NCBI RefSeq assembly: GCF_001875655.1
Contig: NZ_MKEQ01000001.1
Coordinates: 558,001 to 622,000, forward strand
From: Enterobacter hormaechei ATCC 49162
GTDB taxonomy: Bacteria > Pseudomonadota > Gammaproteobacteria > Enterobacterales > Enterobacteriaceae
Length of the DNA: 64,000 bases
Direction: 5' to 3'
Shown: in pieces, positions 37,401 to 47,490 of the stretch
Numbering within the stretch: position 1 is the stretch's first letter
Layout of the letters: every line of letters starts with the position of its first letter
Program-made: the position numbers and the translations under genes
Notes under the pieces: generated by a model
Databases searched by the model: none
What the model was told of the DNA's origin: nothing
The model's input: only the letters and a program-made list of their open reading frames with translations

Positions 37401-40400
37401 CGTTCACGCTCCAGAGGCCGCCCTGCTGCACCTGCGCGGTATAGCTCTTACCGCCCAGCGTCACGGTGACGGTCTGACCAACTTCCGCCGTGGTGGTGCC
37501 GGAAATGGCCACGCCCGCAGCCGCTTCGCTGCCGTTGATCACGTTATCGCCTGCGACCGTTTCAATCGTCACGGTTGGCGCCGTGGCATCCACACTGTAC
37601 TCACGGCCCGCAGACGCGCTGTTGCCGTTCACATTGGTAACGCTCACCTCCACGCTGGCGTCGCCGTCTTTCAGACCCGCCAGATCCGAGGATGGCACGG
37701 TCGCCGTCCAGTTACCGTCGGCATCGACTTTGGCGGTGTAAGACTTGCCGCCAAAGCTGATGGTCACGGTCTGGTTCTCTTCTACGTTGGAGGTGCTGCC
37801 GGAAAGCACCAGATCCGCGCCTTTCTCCGCCGCGTTAATCACGTCGTCGGTGGCGATGGCATCGATGCTGATCGCCACGGCTGCCAGATCGACGGTCACG
37901 TCGTGGCTGATGGTGACCGGGTTGCCCGCCGCGCTCTGGCCCGCTACGGTGACGGTCACCGAGCCTGCGGCCAGAGCGCCCACGTCTGCCGCCGGGATCG
38001 CCGCGCTCCAGGAGCCGTCTGCCAGTACCGACGCGGCATAGGTCTTGCCATTCACGGTGACGGTGAGCGTTGTACCCGCCGCCAGCCCGTCGCTTGAGCC
38101 AGTGACGATTAGATTCTGACCATGCTCAATGCTGTTGATCACGTCGTCGCCCGCCACGGTATCCACGCGCAGCCCCGGCAGGCTGGCGTCGATAGTGATA
38201 TCGCGCTCGCCCGTTCCCGTATTGCCATGGTCATTAGTGACGGTCGCTGACACCGTTAAATCGCCGTTGCCCAGCGCCGTCAGGACGGAATCCGGCACGT
38301 TGACGGACCAGCTGAGATCGCTCTGTACCGTCGCGGTATAGATGTTGCCGCCGATGTTCACCGTCACGGTGTTGCCGATGTCCGCGTTCGCCACCTTACC
38401 GGTAATGGACTGGCCTGCGGCCACTTCCGCCGCGTTGATGACGTTATCCCCCGCCACGGTATTGATGGTCACGGTTGGCAGCGCGGTATCGACAAGCAGG
38501 TTCGCAGAACTGCTCACGCTGTTGCCCACGCCGTTGGTGGCTGTCGCATTCAGGGTGTAGCTGGCTTCACCGAGGCCTGACAGATCCGCAGCCGAAACCG
38601 TCAGGCTCCAGGTGCCGTCTGAGCCAGTCGTCGCCTTGTAGTTTTTACCGTTCAGGATCACGGTCACCACGGTGCCTTCCGCCAGGTTGGCGCTGGTGCC
38701 GCTGACGGTCAGATCCTGCCCTTTTTCTACCGCGTTCAGGACGTTATCGCCGCTGATGGCGTTGAAGCTGACCGACGGCAGACCGGTATCGACGATCACG
38801 TTATGCGTGCCGCTGCCGGTGTTGCCCGCCGCGTCGGTGACTGACGCAGTGACGATCACGCTGCCGTCGCTGAGGCCTGAAATCACATTTGCCGGAACGC
38901 CCACGCTCCAGTTACCCGCCGCGTCCAGTACGGTGGTATAAGTCTGGCCGCCGATCGTGACGGTGACCTTATCGCCCGCCGCCGCGCCGGTGGCGGAGCC
39001 GCTGATGATCTGCGCCTGATTGTGCTCGGCCACGTTAATCACGTCGTCGCCTGCCACGGTGTGGATGGTCACTGCCGGAACGGTGACGTCCACCATCAGG
39101 GTGTGGTCCACCGACGCCGGGTTGCCCGCCTTATCGCTGACGGAGGCGGTGACCGTCACGCTGCCGTCGGTTAATCCTGCCAGATCCGCCGCCGGAACGT
39201 TCAGCGTCCAGCTGCCGTTCGCGCTGACGGTTGTGGTGTAATCTTTGCCGTTCAGCGACACGGTCACCGTCTGGCCCGCTTCGGCGGTGCTGGTGCCGGA
39301 GATTGCCAGGTCAGACTGCGCTTCTGAGGCGTTCAGGATATCGTCGGTGGCAATCGTGTTGATGGTCACGGACGGCGCGGTAGCATCCACGCTGTACTCG
39401 CGGCCCGCCGAGGCACTGTTGCCGTTCACGTTGGTGACGCTGACCTGCACGCTGGCGTCGCCATCCTTGAGGCCAGCCAGATCCGCTGACGGCACGGTGT
39501 AAGTCCAGTTGCCGCTGTCGTCCACGGTGGTGGTGTAGATCCTGCCGTTCAGACTGATGGTCACGGTCTGCCCGGCTTCCACGTTGGTGGTCGCACCCGA
39601 CAGCACCAGATCCGCGCCCTTCTCCGCCGCGTTAATCACGTCGTCGGTGGCAAGCGCATTGATGCTGATGGCAACGGTAGCCAGATCCACGGTCACATCG
39701 TGGCTGATGGTGATCGGATTACCCGCCGCGCTGTCACCGGTTACACTGATTTTCACGGTGCCTTCCGGCCACGCGCTCACGTCGGTGGACGGTATCGCCG
39801 CGCGCCAGGTGCCGTCTGCCAGCACCGTTGCCGCGTAATCTTTACCGTTGACGGTAACCGTCAGCGCCGTGCCCGGCGCCAGCCCGTCGCTGGAGCCTGA
39901 AACAATCAGGTTCTGCGCGTGCTCAATGGTGTTGACCACATCGTCACCCGCCACGGTATCCACACGCAGCCCCGGCAGGTTAGCGTCGATAGCGATCTCG
40001 CGTTCGCCGGTGCCGGTGTTGCCGTGCCCGTTGGTGACGGTCGCCGTCACGCTCAGGCTGCCGTTGCCGAGTGCGGTCAGCACGTCAGACGGCACATTCA
40101 CGGACCAGGACAGATTGTTCTGCACCGTTGCGGTGTAGCTGTGGCCGCCGATAGTCACGGTCACGGTGTTGCCCGCTTCGGCATTCGTCACGGTGCCGCT
40201 CAGGGTCTGACCTGCCGCCACTTCCGCCGCGTTGATGACGTTGTCGCCCGCCACGGTGTTGATGGTGACGCCAGGCAGCGCGGTGTCGACAAGCAGGTTC
40301 GCAGAACTGCTCACGCTGTTGCCCACGCCGTTGGTGGCTGTCGCATTCAGGGTGTAACTGGCCTGACCGAGACCGGCCAGATCCGCAGCCGGAACCGTCA

Positions 40401-42234
40401 GGCTCCAGGTGCCGTCCGCCGCAGTTGTCGCCGTGTAGTTTTTGCCGTTCAGGGTCACGGTGACCACGGTGCCTTCCGCCAGGTTGGCGCTGGTGCCGCT
40501 GACGCTCAGATCCTGGCCTTTTTCTACCGCGTTCAGGACGTTATCGCCGCTGATGGCGTTGAAGCTGACCGATGGCAGACCGGTGTCAACGGTCACATTA
40601 TGCGTGCCGCTGCCGGTGTTGCCCGCCGCGTCGGTGACTGATGCAGTGATAGTCACCGTACCGTCGCTGAGGCCGGAAATGACGCTGGCCGGGACGCCCA
40701 CGCTCCAGTTACCCGCCGCGTCCAGTACGGTGGTATAAGTCTGGCCGCCGATCGTGACGGTGACGGTATCGCCCGCCGCCGCGCCGGTGGCGGAGCCGCT
40801 GATAATCTGCGCCTGATTGTGTTCAGCCACGTTAATCACGTCGTCGCCTGCCACGGTGTGGATGGTCACAGTCGGAACGGTGACGTCCACCGTCAGGTTG
40901 TGGTCCACCGATGCCGGGTTGCCCGCCTTGTCGCTGACGGAGGCAGTGACCGTCACGCTGCCGTCGGTTAAACCTGCCAGGTCCGCTGCCGGAACGTTCA
41001 GCGTCCAGCTGCCGTTCGCGCTGACGGTTGTGGTGTAATCTTTGCCGTTCAGCGACACGGTCACCGTCTGGCCTGCTTCAGCGGTGCTGGTGCCGGAGAT
41101 TGCCAGGTCAGACTGCGCTTCTGAGGCGTTCAGGATATCGTCTGTGGCAATCGTGTTGATGGTCACGGACGGCGAGGTAGCATCCACGCTGTACTCGCGG
41201 CCCGCCGAGGCGCTGTTGCCGTTCACGTTGGTGACGCTGACCTGCACGCTGGCATCACCGTCTTTCAGACCGGTCAGGTCCGCAGACGGCACCGTGGCGG
41301 CCCATTTCCCCTCAGCGTCCACCGTGGCGGTGTAGTTCTTGCCGCCGAAGGTGATGGTGACGGTTTGATTTTCCTCCACGTTCGCAGTGGTGCCGGAGAA
41401 CACCAGATCCGCGCCCTTCTCCGCCGCGTTAATCACATCATCGGTGGCGATGGCGTCAATGCTGATGGCGACGTTTGCCAGATCCACCTTCACATCATGG
41501 TTGATAGTCACCGGATTGCCCGCGCTGCTCTGGCCTTCAACGTTCACGGTGACCGTGCCTGCGGCAAGGGCACTTACGTCCGCTGAAGGGATCGCCGCGC
41601 GCCAGGTGCCGTCTGCCAGCACGGTGGCCGGATAGGTTTTACCGTTTACGGTGACGGTCAGCGCTGTGCCCGCCGTCAGGCCGTCGCTTGAACCCGTGAT
41701 AATCAGATTTTGCCCGTGTTCGATGCTGTTAATCACGTCATCGCCCGCTACGGTGTCCACGCGCAGGCCCGGCAGATTCGCGTCGATAGTGATATCGCGC
41801 TCGCCGCTGCCGCTGTTGCCCACGCCGTTCGTGACGCTGGCGGTCACGGTCAGATCGCCATTGCCCAGCGCGGTGAGCACAGTTCCCGGTACGTCGACGG
41901 ACCAGGTGAGATTGTCCTGTACCGTTGCGGTGTAGCTGTGGCCGCCCACAGACACAGTCACGGTGTTGCCCGCTTCGGCATTCACCACGGTGCCGCTAAT
42001 GGTCTGGCCGGTTGCCAGCTCTGCCGCGTTGATCACGTCGTCACCCGCCACGGTGTTGATGATGACGCCCGGCAGAACGGATTCAACGTTCACGGTGTGC
42101 GAGGTGCTGGTGCTGTTGCCGACGCTGTCTGTTGCGGAGGCCGACGCTGTCTGTTGCGGAGGCCGACACGGTGTAAAGCGCTTCACCCAGTTGCCCCACC
42201 TCGCTCGCCGGAACGGTTGTGGTCCATTGGCCAT
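31465..42234 (-). CDS. C-terminal fragment of the giant Ig-repeat adhesin
   Basis: An open frame of 3589 codons. Its first 33 or so residues are out-of-frame filler; true adhesin sequence begins with SATDSVGNSTSTSHTVNVES. It holds about 21 Ig-like repeats of the type VTINTVAGDNVINAAEVAAG. Five follow of a second type with DTGLSxxDFIT and AQISLDGGTTW (about 34.2-35.8 kb), and two further divergent repeats. Then comes an FG-GAP/VCBS-like region (such as DFNGDGYMDLYLGSSYNNNG) with D-rich calcium sites. The type I secretion target lies at the end (GNGSDVVNGFTVGTWEGTAD, ending LATLLANHQLLIA). Without the N-terminal part and a start signal it is probably not made from this allele. Confidence 0.85.
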   Translation of the reverse strand: MANGPQPFRRARWGNWVKRFTPCRPPQQTASASATDSVGNSTSTSHTVNVESVLPGVIINTVAGDDVINAAELATGQTISGTVVNAEAGNTVTVSVGGHSYTATVQDNLTWSVDVPGTVLTALGNGDLTVTASVTNGVGNSGSGERDITIDANLPGLRVDTVAGDDVINSIEHGQNLIITGSSDGLTAGTALTVTVNGKTYPATVLADGTWRAAIPSADVSALAAGTVTVNVEGQSSAGNPVTINHDVKVDLANVAISIDAIATDDVINAAEKGADLVFSGTTANVEENQTVTITFGGKNYTATVDAEGKWAATVPSADLTGLKDGDASVQVSVTNVNGNSASAGREYSVDATSPSVTINTIATDDILNASEAQSDLAISGTSTAEAGQTVTVSLNGKDYTTTVSANGSWTLNVPAADLAGLTDGSVTVTASVSDKAGNPASVDHNLTVDVTVPTVTIHTVAGDDVINVAEHNQAQIISGSATGAAAGDTVTVTIGGQTYTTVLDAAGNWSVGVPASVISGLSDGTVTITASVTDAAGNTGSGTHNVTVDTGLPSVSFNAISGDNVLNAVEKGQDLSVSGTSANLAEGTVVTVTLNGKNYTATTAADGTWSLTVPAADLAGLGQASYTLNATATNGVGNSVSSSANLLVDTALPGVTINTVAGDNVINAAEVAAGQTLSGTVTNAEAGNTVTVTIGGHSYTATVQNNLSWSVNVPSDVLTALGNGSLSVTATVTNGHGNTGTGEREIAIDANLPGLRVDTVAGDDVVNTIEHAQNLIVSGSSDGLAPGTALTVTVNGKDYAATVLADGTWRAAIPSTDVSAWPEGTVKISVTGDSAAGNPITISHDVTVDLATVAISINALATDDVINAAEKGADLVLSGATTNVEAGQTVTISLNGRIYTTTVDDSGNWTYTVPSADLAGLKDGDASVQVSVTNVNGNSASAGREYSVDATAPSVTINTIATDDILNASEAQSDLAISGTSTAEAGQTVTVSLNGKDYTTTVSANGSWTLNVPAADLAGLTDGSVTVTASVSDKAGNPASVDHTLMVDVTVPAVTIHTVAGDDVINVAEHNQAQIISGSATGAAAGDKVTVTIGGQTYTTVLDAAGNWSVGVPANVISGLSDGSVIVTASVTDAAGNTGSGTHNVIVDTGLPSVSFNAISGDNVLNAVEKGQDLTVSGTSANLAEGTVVTVILNGKNYKATTGSDGTWSLTVSAADLSGLGEASYTLNATATNGVGNSVSSSANLLVDTALPTVTINTVAGDNVINAAEVAAGQSITGKVANADIGNTVTVNIGGNIYTATVQSDLSWSVNVPDSVLTALGNGDLTVSATVTNDHGNTGTGERDITIDASLPGLRVDTVAGDDVINSIEHGQNLIVTGSSDGLAAGTTLTVTVNGKTYAASVLADGSWSAAIPAADVGALAAGSVTVTVAGQSAAGNPVTISHDVTVDLAAVAISIDAIATDDVINAAEKGADLVLSGSTSNVEENQTVTISFGGKSYTAKVDADGNWTATVPSSDLAGLKDGDASVEVSVTNVNGNSASAGREYSVDATAPTVTIETVAGDNVINGSEAAAGVAISGTTTAEVGQTVTVTLGGKSYTAQVQQGGLWSVNVPGTDLSALADNGYTVQVSVSDAAGNPGSAGKAITLDTTPPTVSFNVVAGDDVINSVEHGQAQIVSGTATGASVGDKLIVTIGSNQYTTTVDASGKWSVGVPASDISALTDGTVTLSATITDSAGNSSTQTHDVVVNTASVALTVNTLSGDDVINAAEAGASLVINGSSAQFANGTQVTVTLNGKSYTATIQSDGAWQTTVPAADVGALADGARYQVTVSAQDSAGNSASATHTLSVDTTAPVISVNTLSGDDVLNAAEAQQPLTVHGSSSAEAGQTVTVTLGGKTYTALVANNGTWTLDVPAVDLAALSQGALTLTASVNDKAGNSGQTTHTLTVDTVAPAVTISTVADDDIVNNTEQLAGQTISGTTTAEQGQTVTVSFNGHSYQATVAANGSWSVFVPGRDFLGLTDGNYTLTATVSDKAGNPGSTTHNVTLNGDVPNIAINTFAQDDIVNAAEHGTPLVISGTTDAPTGQTVTITLNGKTYTAIVQADGRWSYTVGSADVTALADGGSYVINAQVSNAIGNSASDNHTVTVDLTAPSMGISIDSLQNDTGLSANDFITNHSQVVVNGSLTAQLGNNEKAQISLDGGTTWIDLTVTGTTWRYTDGRTLTDGTYPYQVRVIDIAGNVGATDSQDVVIDLTKPAAAAITVDSVSQDTGLSDSDFITSDNQISLKGTLGAALGSGDHAQISLDGGATWTDVSVSGLSWTYVDGRTLADGDYNYQLRVIDDAGNISATTSQVVTIDTVAPDASKTIAIDSISDDTGLSSSDFITNDTSLTLHGSLGATLADGEYAQISIDGGITWQNVIVTGNSWYYVDGRTLGNQAYDYYVRVVDAAGNVGASAHQQVTVDTVAPDAAITVTVDNITVDTGFDNNDFLTSSTSYTLNGTLGAELGAGEYVQVSMDGGTTWGYATVSGTRWSYNDTRTLADGDYRYQVRVVDQAGNVGATTTQDVTVDTQAPQYGITIDSISEDTGQSGSDFITMDTSLTINGSLGSTLASDERVQISLDGGNTWIDTTVTNQRWSYTDTRDLADGDYTYQVRIIDQAGNVGSTSSQVVTVDTTPPATVGTVVSYTDGEGERTGTYGASVATDDTSPLINGTLNRAPEDGEIVQLYRDGILLGQVTMNGSASWSYQDNGLLDGNHTYILRVTDKAGNYTESDGFVLNVDTSIPTTTAAITAQTTSDTTPIVSGTVSADLVNGEYLVVTVNGKTYTSQTGGAVVVDPDHNTWYLQIPDSDALSVASYDVTAQVKSSAGNGNTTGTATGSLVIDTTSVNTDWATTAGNLNNSTMTVGTNSSGLWNIIANGQSYSSSDSSTYAGNTLSNTRGYYVVSQTAADVDRNGTQDIFATENTYAGSTQVMWTYDGSSYTASQLAMGTTIWYGGVIAYDKTGDGYLDLAYGDAGMDSLTYLVNNNGVLSPDGTGGEGGFYGQFDSGREISGIDLNNDGTVDIVQHTNRSGAYSLTVINNNGNGTLSIGQNLTNVFVVNTANSTTAASMTWADFNGDGYMDLYLGSSYNNNGGVIYYNDGTGKLSTTKSAVEASNAAAGYLSVAVDWNGDGQMDIIKLSTYGGSQTATLFTNNGYGSAWTASQLASGIAYATGVAAVDYNWDGAKDLLVSQQNGKVVLVQNSAKIADGTAMHLHIVDSEGINAYYGNTVNLYNAAGVLVASQIINAQSGIGSNDTSALVSFYGLDPNESYSAEIVKITNGVSDNVTWTGLDAGNGKEGYVLTAEAATGGHSGTITGTGYNDTFIAEDGAYTYNGSGGWNTHSDYDTWSNTGGMDVVDYRNATSGITVDLRLSTAQDTGFGTTRLLNIEGINGSDYDDVITGNSGDNQFEGRGGNDTFNIGSGGQDTLLYKLINASDATGGNGSDVVNGFTVGTWEGTADTDRIDLRDLLSDSGYTGTGSASYVNGVATLDSSAGNIADYIRVVQNGSNTEIQVDLDGTGGQFSPTTLVTLNGVQTDLATLLANHQLLIA

Positions 42235-45200
42235 GGGTATCCACCGTGGCGCTGTACGCTTTGCCGTTGAGCATCACGGTGACCACCGCGCCCGCTGCCA
42301 GCCCGGAAGCCGTACCTGTGATGGCCAGATCCTGCGTTTTCTCGCTGCTGTTGATCACATCGTCACCGGACACGGTGTCGATGTTCAGCACCGGCGCGGT
42401 AAGGGTGACTTCAACCTCGTGCGTCGTGCTGTTGCTGTTTCCGGCTTTGTCGGTCAGCGCCGCGGTGATGGTGTGATCCCCGGCGGTCAGGGCACTCACG
42501 TCCGCCGCAGGCACGCCCACGCTCCACTTGCCGGAAGCATTCAGGGTCGCGCTGTAATCTTTGTTATTGATGGTAACGGTCACCACATCGCCCGCCGCCG
42601 CCCCGGTCACGGAACCGGTGACAATCAGGGCCTGCGCGTGCTCGGCGCTGTTTATCACGTCGTCGTCAGAAACGGTGTTGATGGTCAGTTGGGGCACCGT
42701 GGTATCCACCAGCACATCGCGATCCGCCGAGGCCGGGTTGCCCGCTTTATCGGATACGGCTGCCGTGATGGTGTAGTTGCCGTCGGTAATCCCGCTTATA
42801 TCCGCAGAAGGAACGGTCACGTTCCAGCCACCGCCAGACTGCACGGTAGTGGTGTAGTCCTTGCCGTTCAGCGTGACGGTCACGGTCTGTCCGGCTTCAG
42901 CATTAGTGACGCCGTTGATGACCAGATCCTGCTGCGCTTCGGCGGCATTGATGATGTTGTCGTCGCTGACGATTTCAATGGAAACCGTCGGCGCGGTGGC
43001 GTCCACGCTGTATTCACGGCCCGCCGAGGCGCTGTTGCCGTTCACGTTGGTCACGCTCACCTGCACGCTGGCGTCGCCGTCTTTCAGTCCGCCCAAATCG
43101 GCAGACGGTACGGTCGCCGTCCAGTTGCCGCTGGCATCCACCGTCGCGGTGTACGACTTGCCGCCGAAGGTGATGGTAACGGTCTGGTTTTCTTCCACGT
43201 TGGTGGTCGAGCCAGAAAGCACCAGGTCCGCGCCTTTCTCAGCCGCGTTGATTACGTCGTCCGAGGCAATCGGGTTAATGCTGATGGCGACGGCCGCCAG
43301 CTCTACTTTCACGTCGTGGCTGATGGAAACCGGGTTACCCGCCGCGCTCTGGCCTTCCACGGTCACGGTGATCGTGCCTGCGCTCAGCGCGCCGACGTCC
43401 GCCGCCGGAATAGCCGCCGTCCAGGTGCCGTCCGCCAGCACGGTTGCCGCGTAGGTTTTGCCGTTGACGGTGACCGTCAGCGCCGATCCGCTCGCCAGCC
43501 CGTCGCTGGAGCCGGTGATAATCAGGTTTTGACCATGCTCGATGCTGTTGATCACATCGTCGCCTGCCACGGTATCCACGCGCAGGCCCGGCAGGCTGGC
43601 ATCAATCGTGATGTCGCGTTCGCCGGTGCCGGTGTTGCCGTGGCCGTTGGTCACGCTCGCTGTTACGGTGAGATCGCCGTTACCGATAGCGGTTAAGACG
43701 TCAGACGCCACGTTAACCGACCAGCTCAGGTCATCCTGAACCGTCGCCGTATAGGTGTTGCCCCCGATACCGATCGTGACAGTGTCACTGCTCGCCGCGC
43801 CGCTCACTTTCCCGCTCAGGGTTTGTCCGGAAGCCACTTCCGCCGCGTTAATCACGTCGTCGGTGGCAACCGCATTAATGGTGACCTGCGGCAGCGCGCT
43901 GTCGACCAGCACGCTATGGCTGGTGTTCGCGCTATTACCCGCGGTATCGGTCACGCTGGCCGTCACGCTATAGCTCGCTTCGCCCAGTGCCGAGAGGTTT
44001 GCCGCCCGAACGGTGACGCTCCAGTTACCGCTGGCATCGGTGGTGGCGGCGTAACTGATACCGTTCAGGGTTACGGTGATGTGGGTCCCGTCCGGCTGGT
44101 TGCTGGTGCCGGAGATCAGCAGATCCTGGCCTTTTTCGGTCGCGTTGATCACGTCGTCAACCGCCAGGGTGTTGATGGCAATCACCGGCGCGGTCAGGGA
44201 GACGTCAATCGCGTGCGTGGCGCTGGTGCTGTTGCCCGCTTTATCGGTGAGCGTGGCGGAGATCGTCTGATCGCCGTTAGCCAGCGCGCCCACGTCCTGC
44301 GCCGGAACGCCCACGCTCCAGTTACCGGCACCGTCCAGCATTGCGGTGTAGTCTTTGCCGTTCAGGGTCAGGGTAATCACATCCCCCGCCTGCGCGCCCG
44401 TCACCTTGCCGGAGACAATCAGCGCCTGGCCGTGCTCGGCAATATTAACAATGTCGTCGCCCGCCACAATGTTGAAGGTAATCTGCGGCACGGTCGTGTC
44501 GACCAGCACGGACGCTCCCGTGCTGGCCGGGTTGCCCGCTTTATCGGACACGGTCGCCGTGACCGCCGCGCTGCCGTCGGCGATCCCCGCCAGATCCGCC
44601 GCCGGTACGTCCAGCGTCCAGCTGCCGTTCGCCTGCACCTGGGCGGTGTACTGATTGCCGTTGAAGGTCACGGTGACCGTCTGGCCTGCTTCGGCAGTAG
44701 ACGTCCCGCTCAGGGTCAGATCCTGCGCCACCTCTGCCGCATTCAGCATGTTGTCACCGCTGATGGTGTTGATCGTGACCGCTGGCGCGGCGGTATCGAT
44801 GCTGAATGCCTGAGAGGAAGAGGCCGCGTTGCCGCTCACGTTGGTCACGCTGACCTGCACGCTGGCGTCGCCGTCCTTCAGGCCGCCCAGATCGGCAGCC
44901 GGTACGGTGCAGGTCCAGTCGCCGCTGGCATCGACCGTCGTGGTCCAGGTTTTACCCGCAAAGATAATGGTAACGGTCTGGCCCGCTTCAACGTTCGAGG
45001 AGGAGCCGGACAGCACCAGATCCTGGCCTTTTTCTGCCGCATTCAGCACGTTGTCGTCCGTCACGCTGTTGATGCTTATCGCCACCGGGGCGAGATCGAC
45101 ATCCACAACGGTACCGATGTTCACCGGGTTGCCGGAGGTATCCTGCGCGCTGGCGCTGATGGTGAGCGACCCGTCCGCCCACCGGGAGACGTCGGCGGCC

Positions 45201-47490
45201 GGAACCGCAGCCTGCCAGGTGCCATCCGCCAGTACCGAGGCGGAATAACTCTTGCCGTTGATGGTCACGGTGACGGTGCTACCCGCCGCCAGGTCGGTAC
45301 TGGTGCCGGAGATAACCAGATTCTGCGCGTGTTCAATAACGTTAATGACGTCGTCACCGGCGACGGTATCAATGCGCAGGCCGGGCAGCTGGGCGTCAAT
45401 GGTGACATCGAGGGAAGACGATCCGGTATTGCCGTGCGCGTTCGTCACGCTGGCCGATACGGTCAGGTCGCCGTTGCCGAGCGCGGTTAACTGACTCTGG
45501 GTTAACGGCAGACTCCAGGTGAGATCGTCCTGTACGGTAGCCGTGTATGTCTGCCCGCCGAGGATAATCGTGACGGTATCGCCCGATGCCGCGTTAGAAA
45601 CCTTTCCGGTCAGGGTTTGCCCTGCGGCCACTTCCGCCGCGTTGACGATATTGTCGCCCGCGAAGTTGTTGAAGGTAACAACCGGCAGCGAGCTGTCCAC
45701 CAGCACATCGTGCATGACAGCGGCGCTGTTGCCCACATTATCGGTGACGCTCGCCGTTACGGTGTAATTCGCTTCACCCAGCGCGCTCACCGCAGAGGCG
45801 GGTACGGTAACACTCCAGTTGCCGCTGGCGTCGGTGGTGGCGGTGTAGTTGATACCGTTCAGAGCAACGGTGATGGTGGTTCCTTCCGGCTGATTGCTGG
45901 TACCGGAAAGCAGCAGATCTTCGCCCTTCTCTGCCGCATTGATCACGTCATCCGCTGCCAGCGTGTTAATACCGATAACGGGCGTCACCGTATTGACCAC
46001 TACATCCACTGAACTGCTGCCGGTGTTGCCGGACCGATCGGTCACGGAAACGTTAATGGTCCAGGTGCCGTCCGTCAGCCCCTGAACGACGGACGCAGGC
46101 AGGCCGAGGCTCCAGTTGCCTGCCGCATCCACCACGGTGGTGTAGTCCACGTTATTGATGGTGATGATGACCAAATCACCCGCCGCCGCGCCGGTGACGG
46201 AGCCGCTCAGGATCTGCGCCTGAGCATGGGCCAGCTGGTTAACGGTGTTGGTGTCGGTGACGAAATCGTTGATGATCACCTGCGGCACAGTGGCATCCAC
46301 CAGCCCAACGCGGTCCGCGCTGCTGCTGTTGCCCGCCACGTCGCTGACGGTGGCCGTCACGGTGACATTGCCATCGGTCAGCGCGCCGACATCGGCGGCA
46401 GGCACGTTCAGCAGCCAGCGACCGTCCGCCTGGACCGTGGTCTGGTAAGATTTACCGTTCAGCGTCACGGTGACCGTCTGACCCGTTTCAACGGTTGTGC
46501 TGCCGCTGAGCACCAGATCCTGCTGCGCTTCTGCCGCATTAATGATGTTGTCGTCGGTCAGGTTATCAAGCGTAATGGCTGGCGGCTGCGTATCGACGAT
46601 CACCACGCGTGAGGCGTCCGCGCTGTTGCCGTTGCCGTTAGTCACGCTGACGTTCACCTGCGCACGCCCGTCGATCAGCGTTTCCATCGCACTCGCCGGA
46701 ACGGTCAGGTGCCAGGAGCCGTCCTGCTGCACCTGTGCGGTAAAGGTTTGATCCGCGAATTTCACCACCACGGTCTGCCCTGCCTCCACGCCCTGCGTCT
46801 GACCAGAAAGCGTGACATCCGCGCCTTTTTCCGCCGCGTTCAGCATGTCGTCAGTGGTTACGGTATCGATGGTGACGGCCACCGCGTTCAGGTCAAGCTC
46901 GATCGGGTGTTCAGCCGCTACGGTGTTGCCCCAGGCATCTTCCGCGCTGACGCTGACGGTCATGCCCCCCGCCGTCCATGCCTGAAGGTCTGCCGCGGGC
47001 ACGCCAATCTGCCATTTGCCGCTGGCGTTAACCGTGGTGACGTATTCGACATTATTGATGGTGACGGTAATCCGTGTACCTTCGGCCAGATGCGTGCTGG
47101 CGTCGGTGACGGCCAGATCCTGCTGCTGCTCGATGGCGTTAATCACGTCATCGCCAGAGATTGTGTTCACGCGCAGGCCCGGCAGTTCGGCGTTGATATT
47201 GATATCACGCTCGCCGGTGCCCGTATTGCCGTGCGCATTGGTGACAGAGGCGCTGAAGGTTAAATCCCCGTCGCCAAACGCCTGGAGGTCGGCTGAGGGG
47301 ATCGTCACGCTCCATTTCAGGTCGCCGCCAACCGTCGCGGTGTAGCTCTTGCCGCCCACGGTGACAGAGACGGTATCGCCCGCCGCCGCGCCGGTGACGC
47401 GTCCGCTGAGGGTTTGGTCAACCGCCGCTTCAGCGTTATTGACCAGGTTATCACCGGCAAAGGTGTTGACGATCACCTGCGGCAGCGCGG
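36690..47490 (-). repeat. Six tandem copies of a 1797-bp (599-residue, six-Ig-domain) super-repeat
   Basis: The Ig-like domains recur in a fixed order of six. The domain starting RVDTVAGDDVIN (or close variant) marks each unit: the CAG of its CGCAG codons on the plus strand falls at 38170, 39967, 41764, 43583, 45377 and 47174. Spacings are 1797, 1797, 1819, 1794 and 1797 bp. The 1819 interval contains the 22-bp duplication. The units centred near 39 and 41 kb are almost identical in DNA. Boundaries of the whole array are approximate. Confidence 0.85.

Noticed and set aside
34867..38097. Plus-strand open frame of 1076 codons opposite the adhesin
   Set aside because: It is antisense to the repetitive GC-rich adhesin gene. 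The open frame follows from the codon bias of the repeats, several similar frames occur in each super-repeat, and the translation is rich in His, Arg and Val with no recognisable domain.
41963..45490. Two further long plus-strand frames (577 and 555 codons) opposite the adhesin
   Set aside because: Same cause: they repeat with the 1.8-kb period and show no independent start signals or family features.
36690..47490. CRISPR-like regular repeats
   Set aside because: The periodicity is 300 bp and 1.8 kb within a coding frame and codes for Ig-like domains. There are no short identical repeats with unique spacers and no cas genes.
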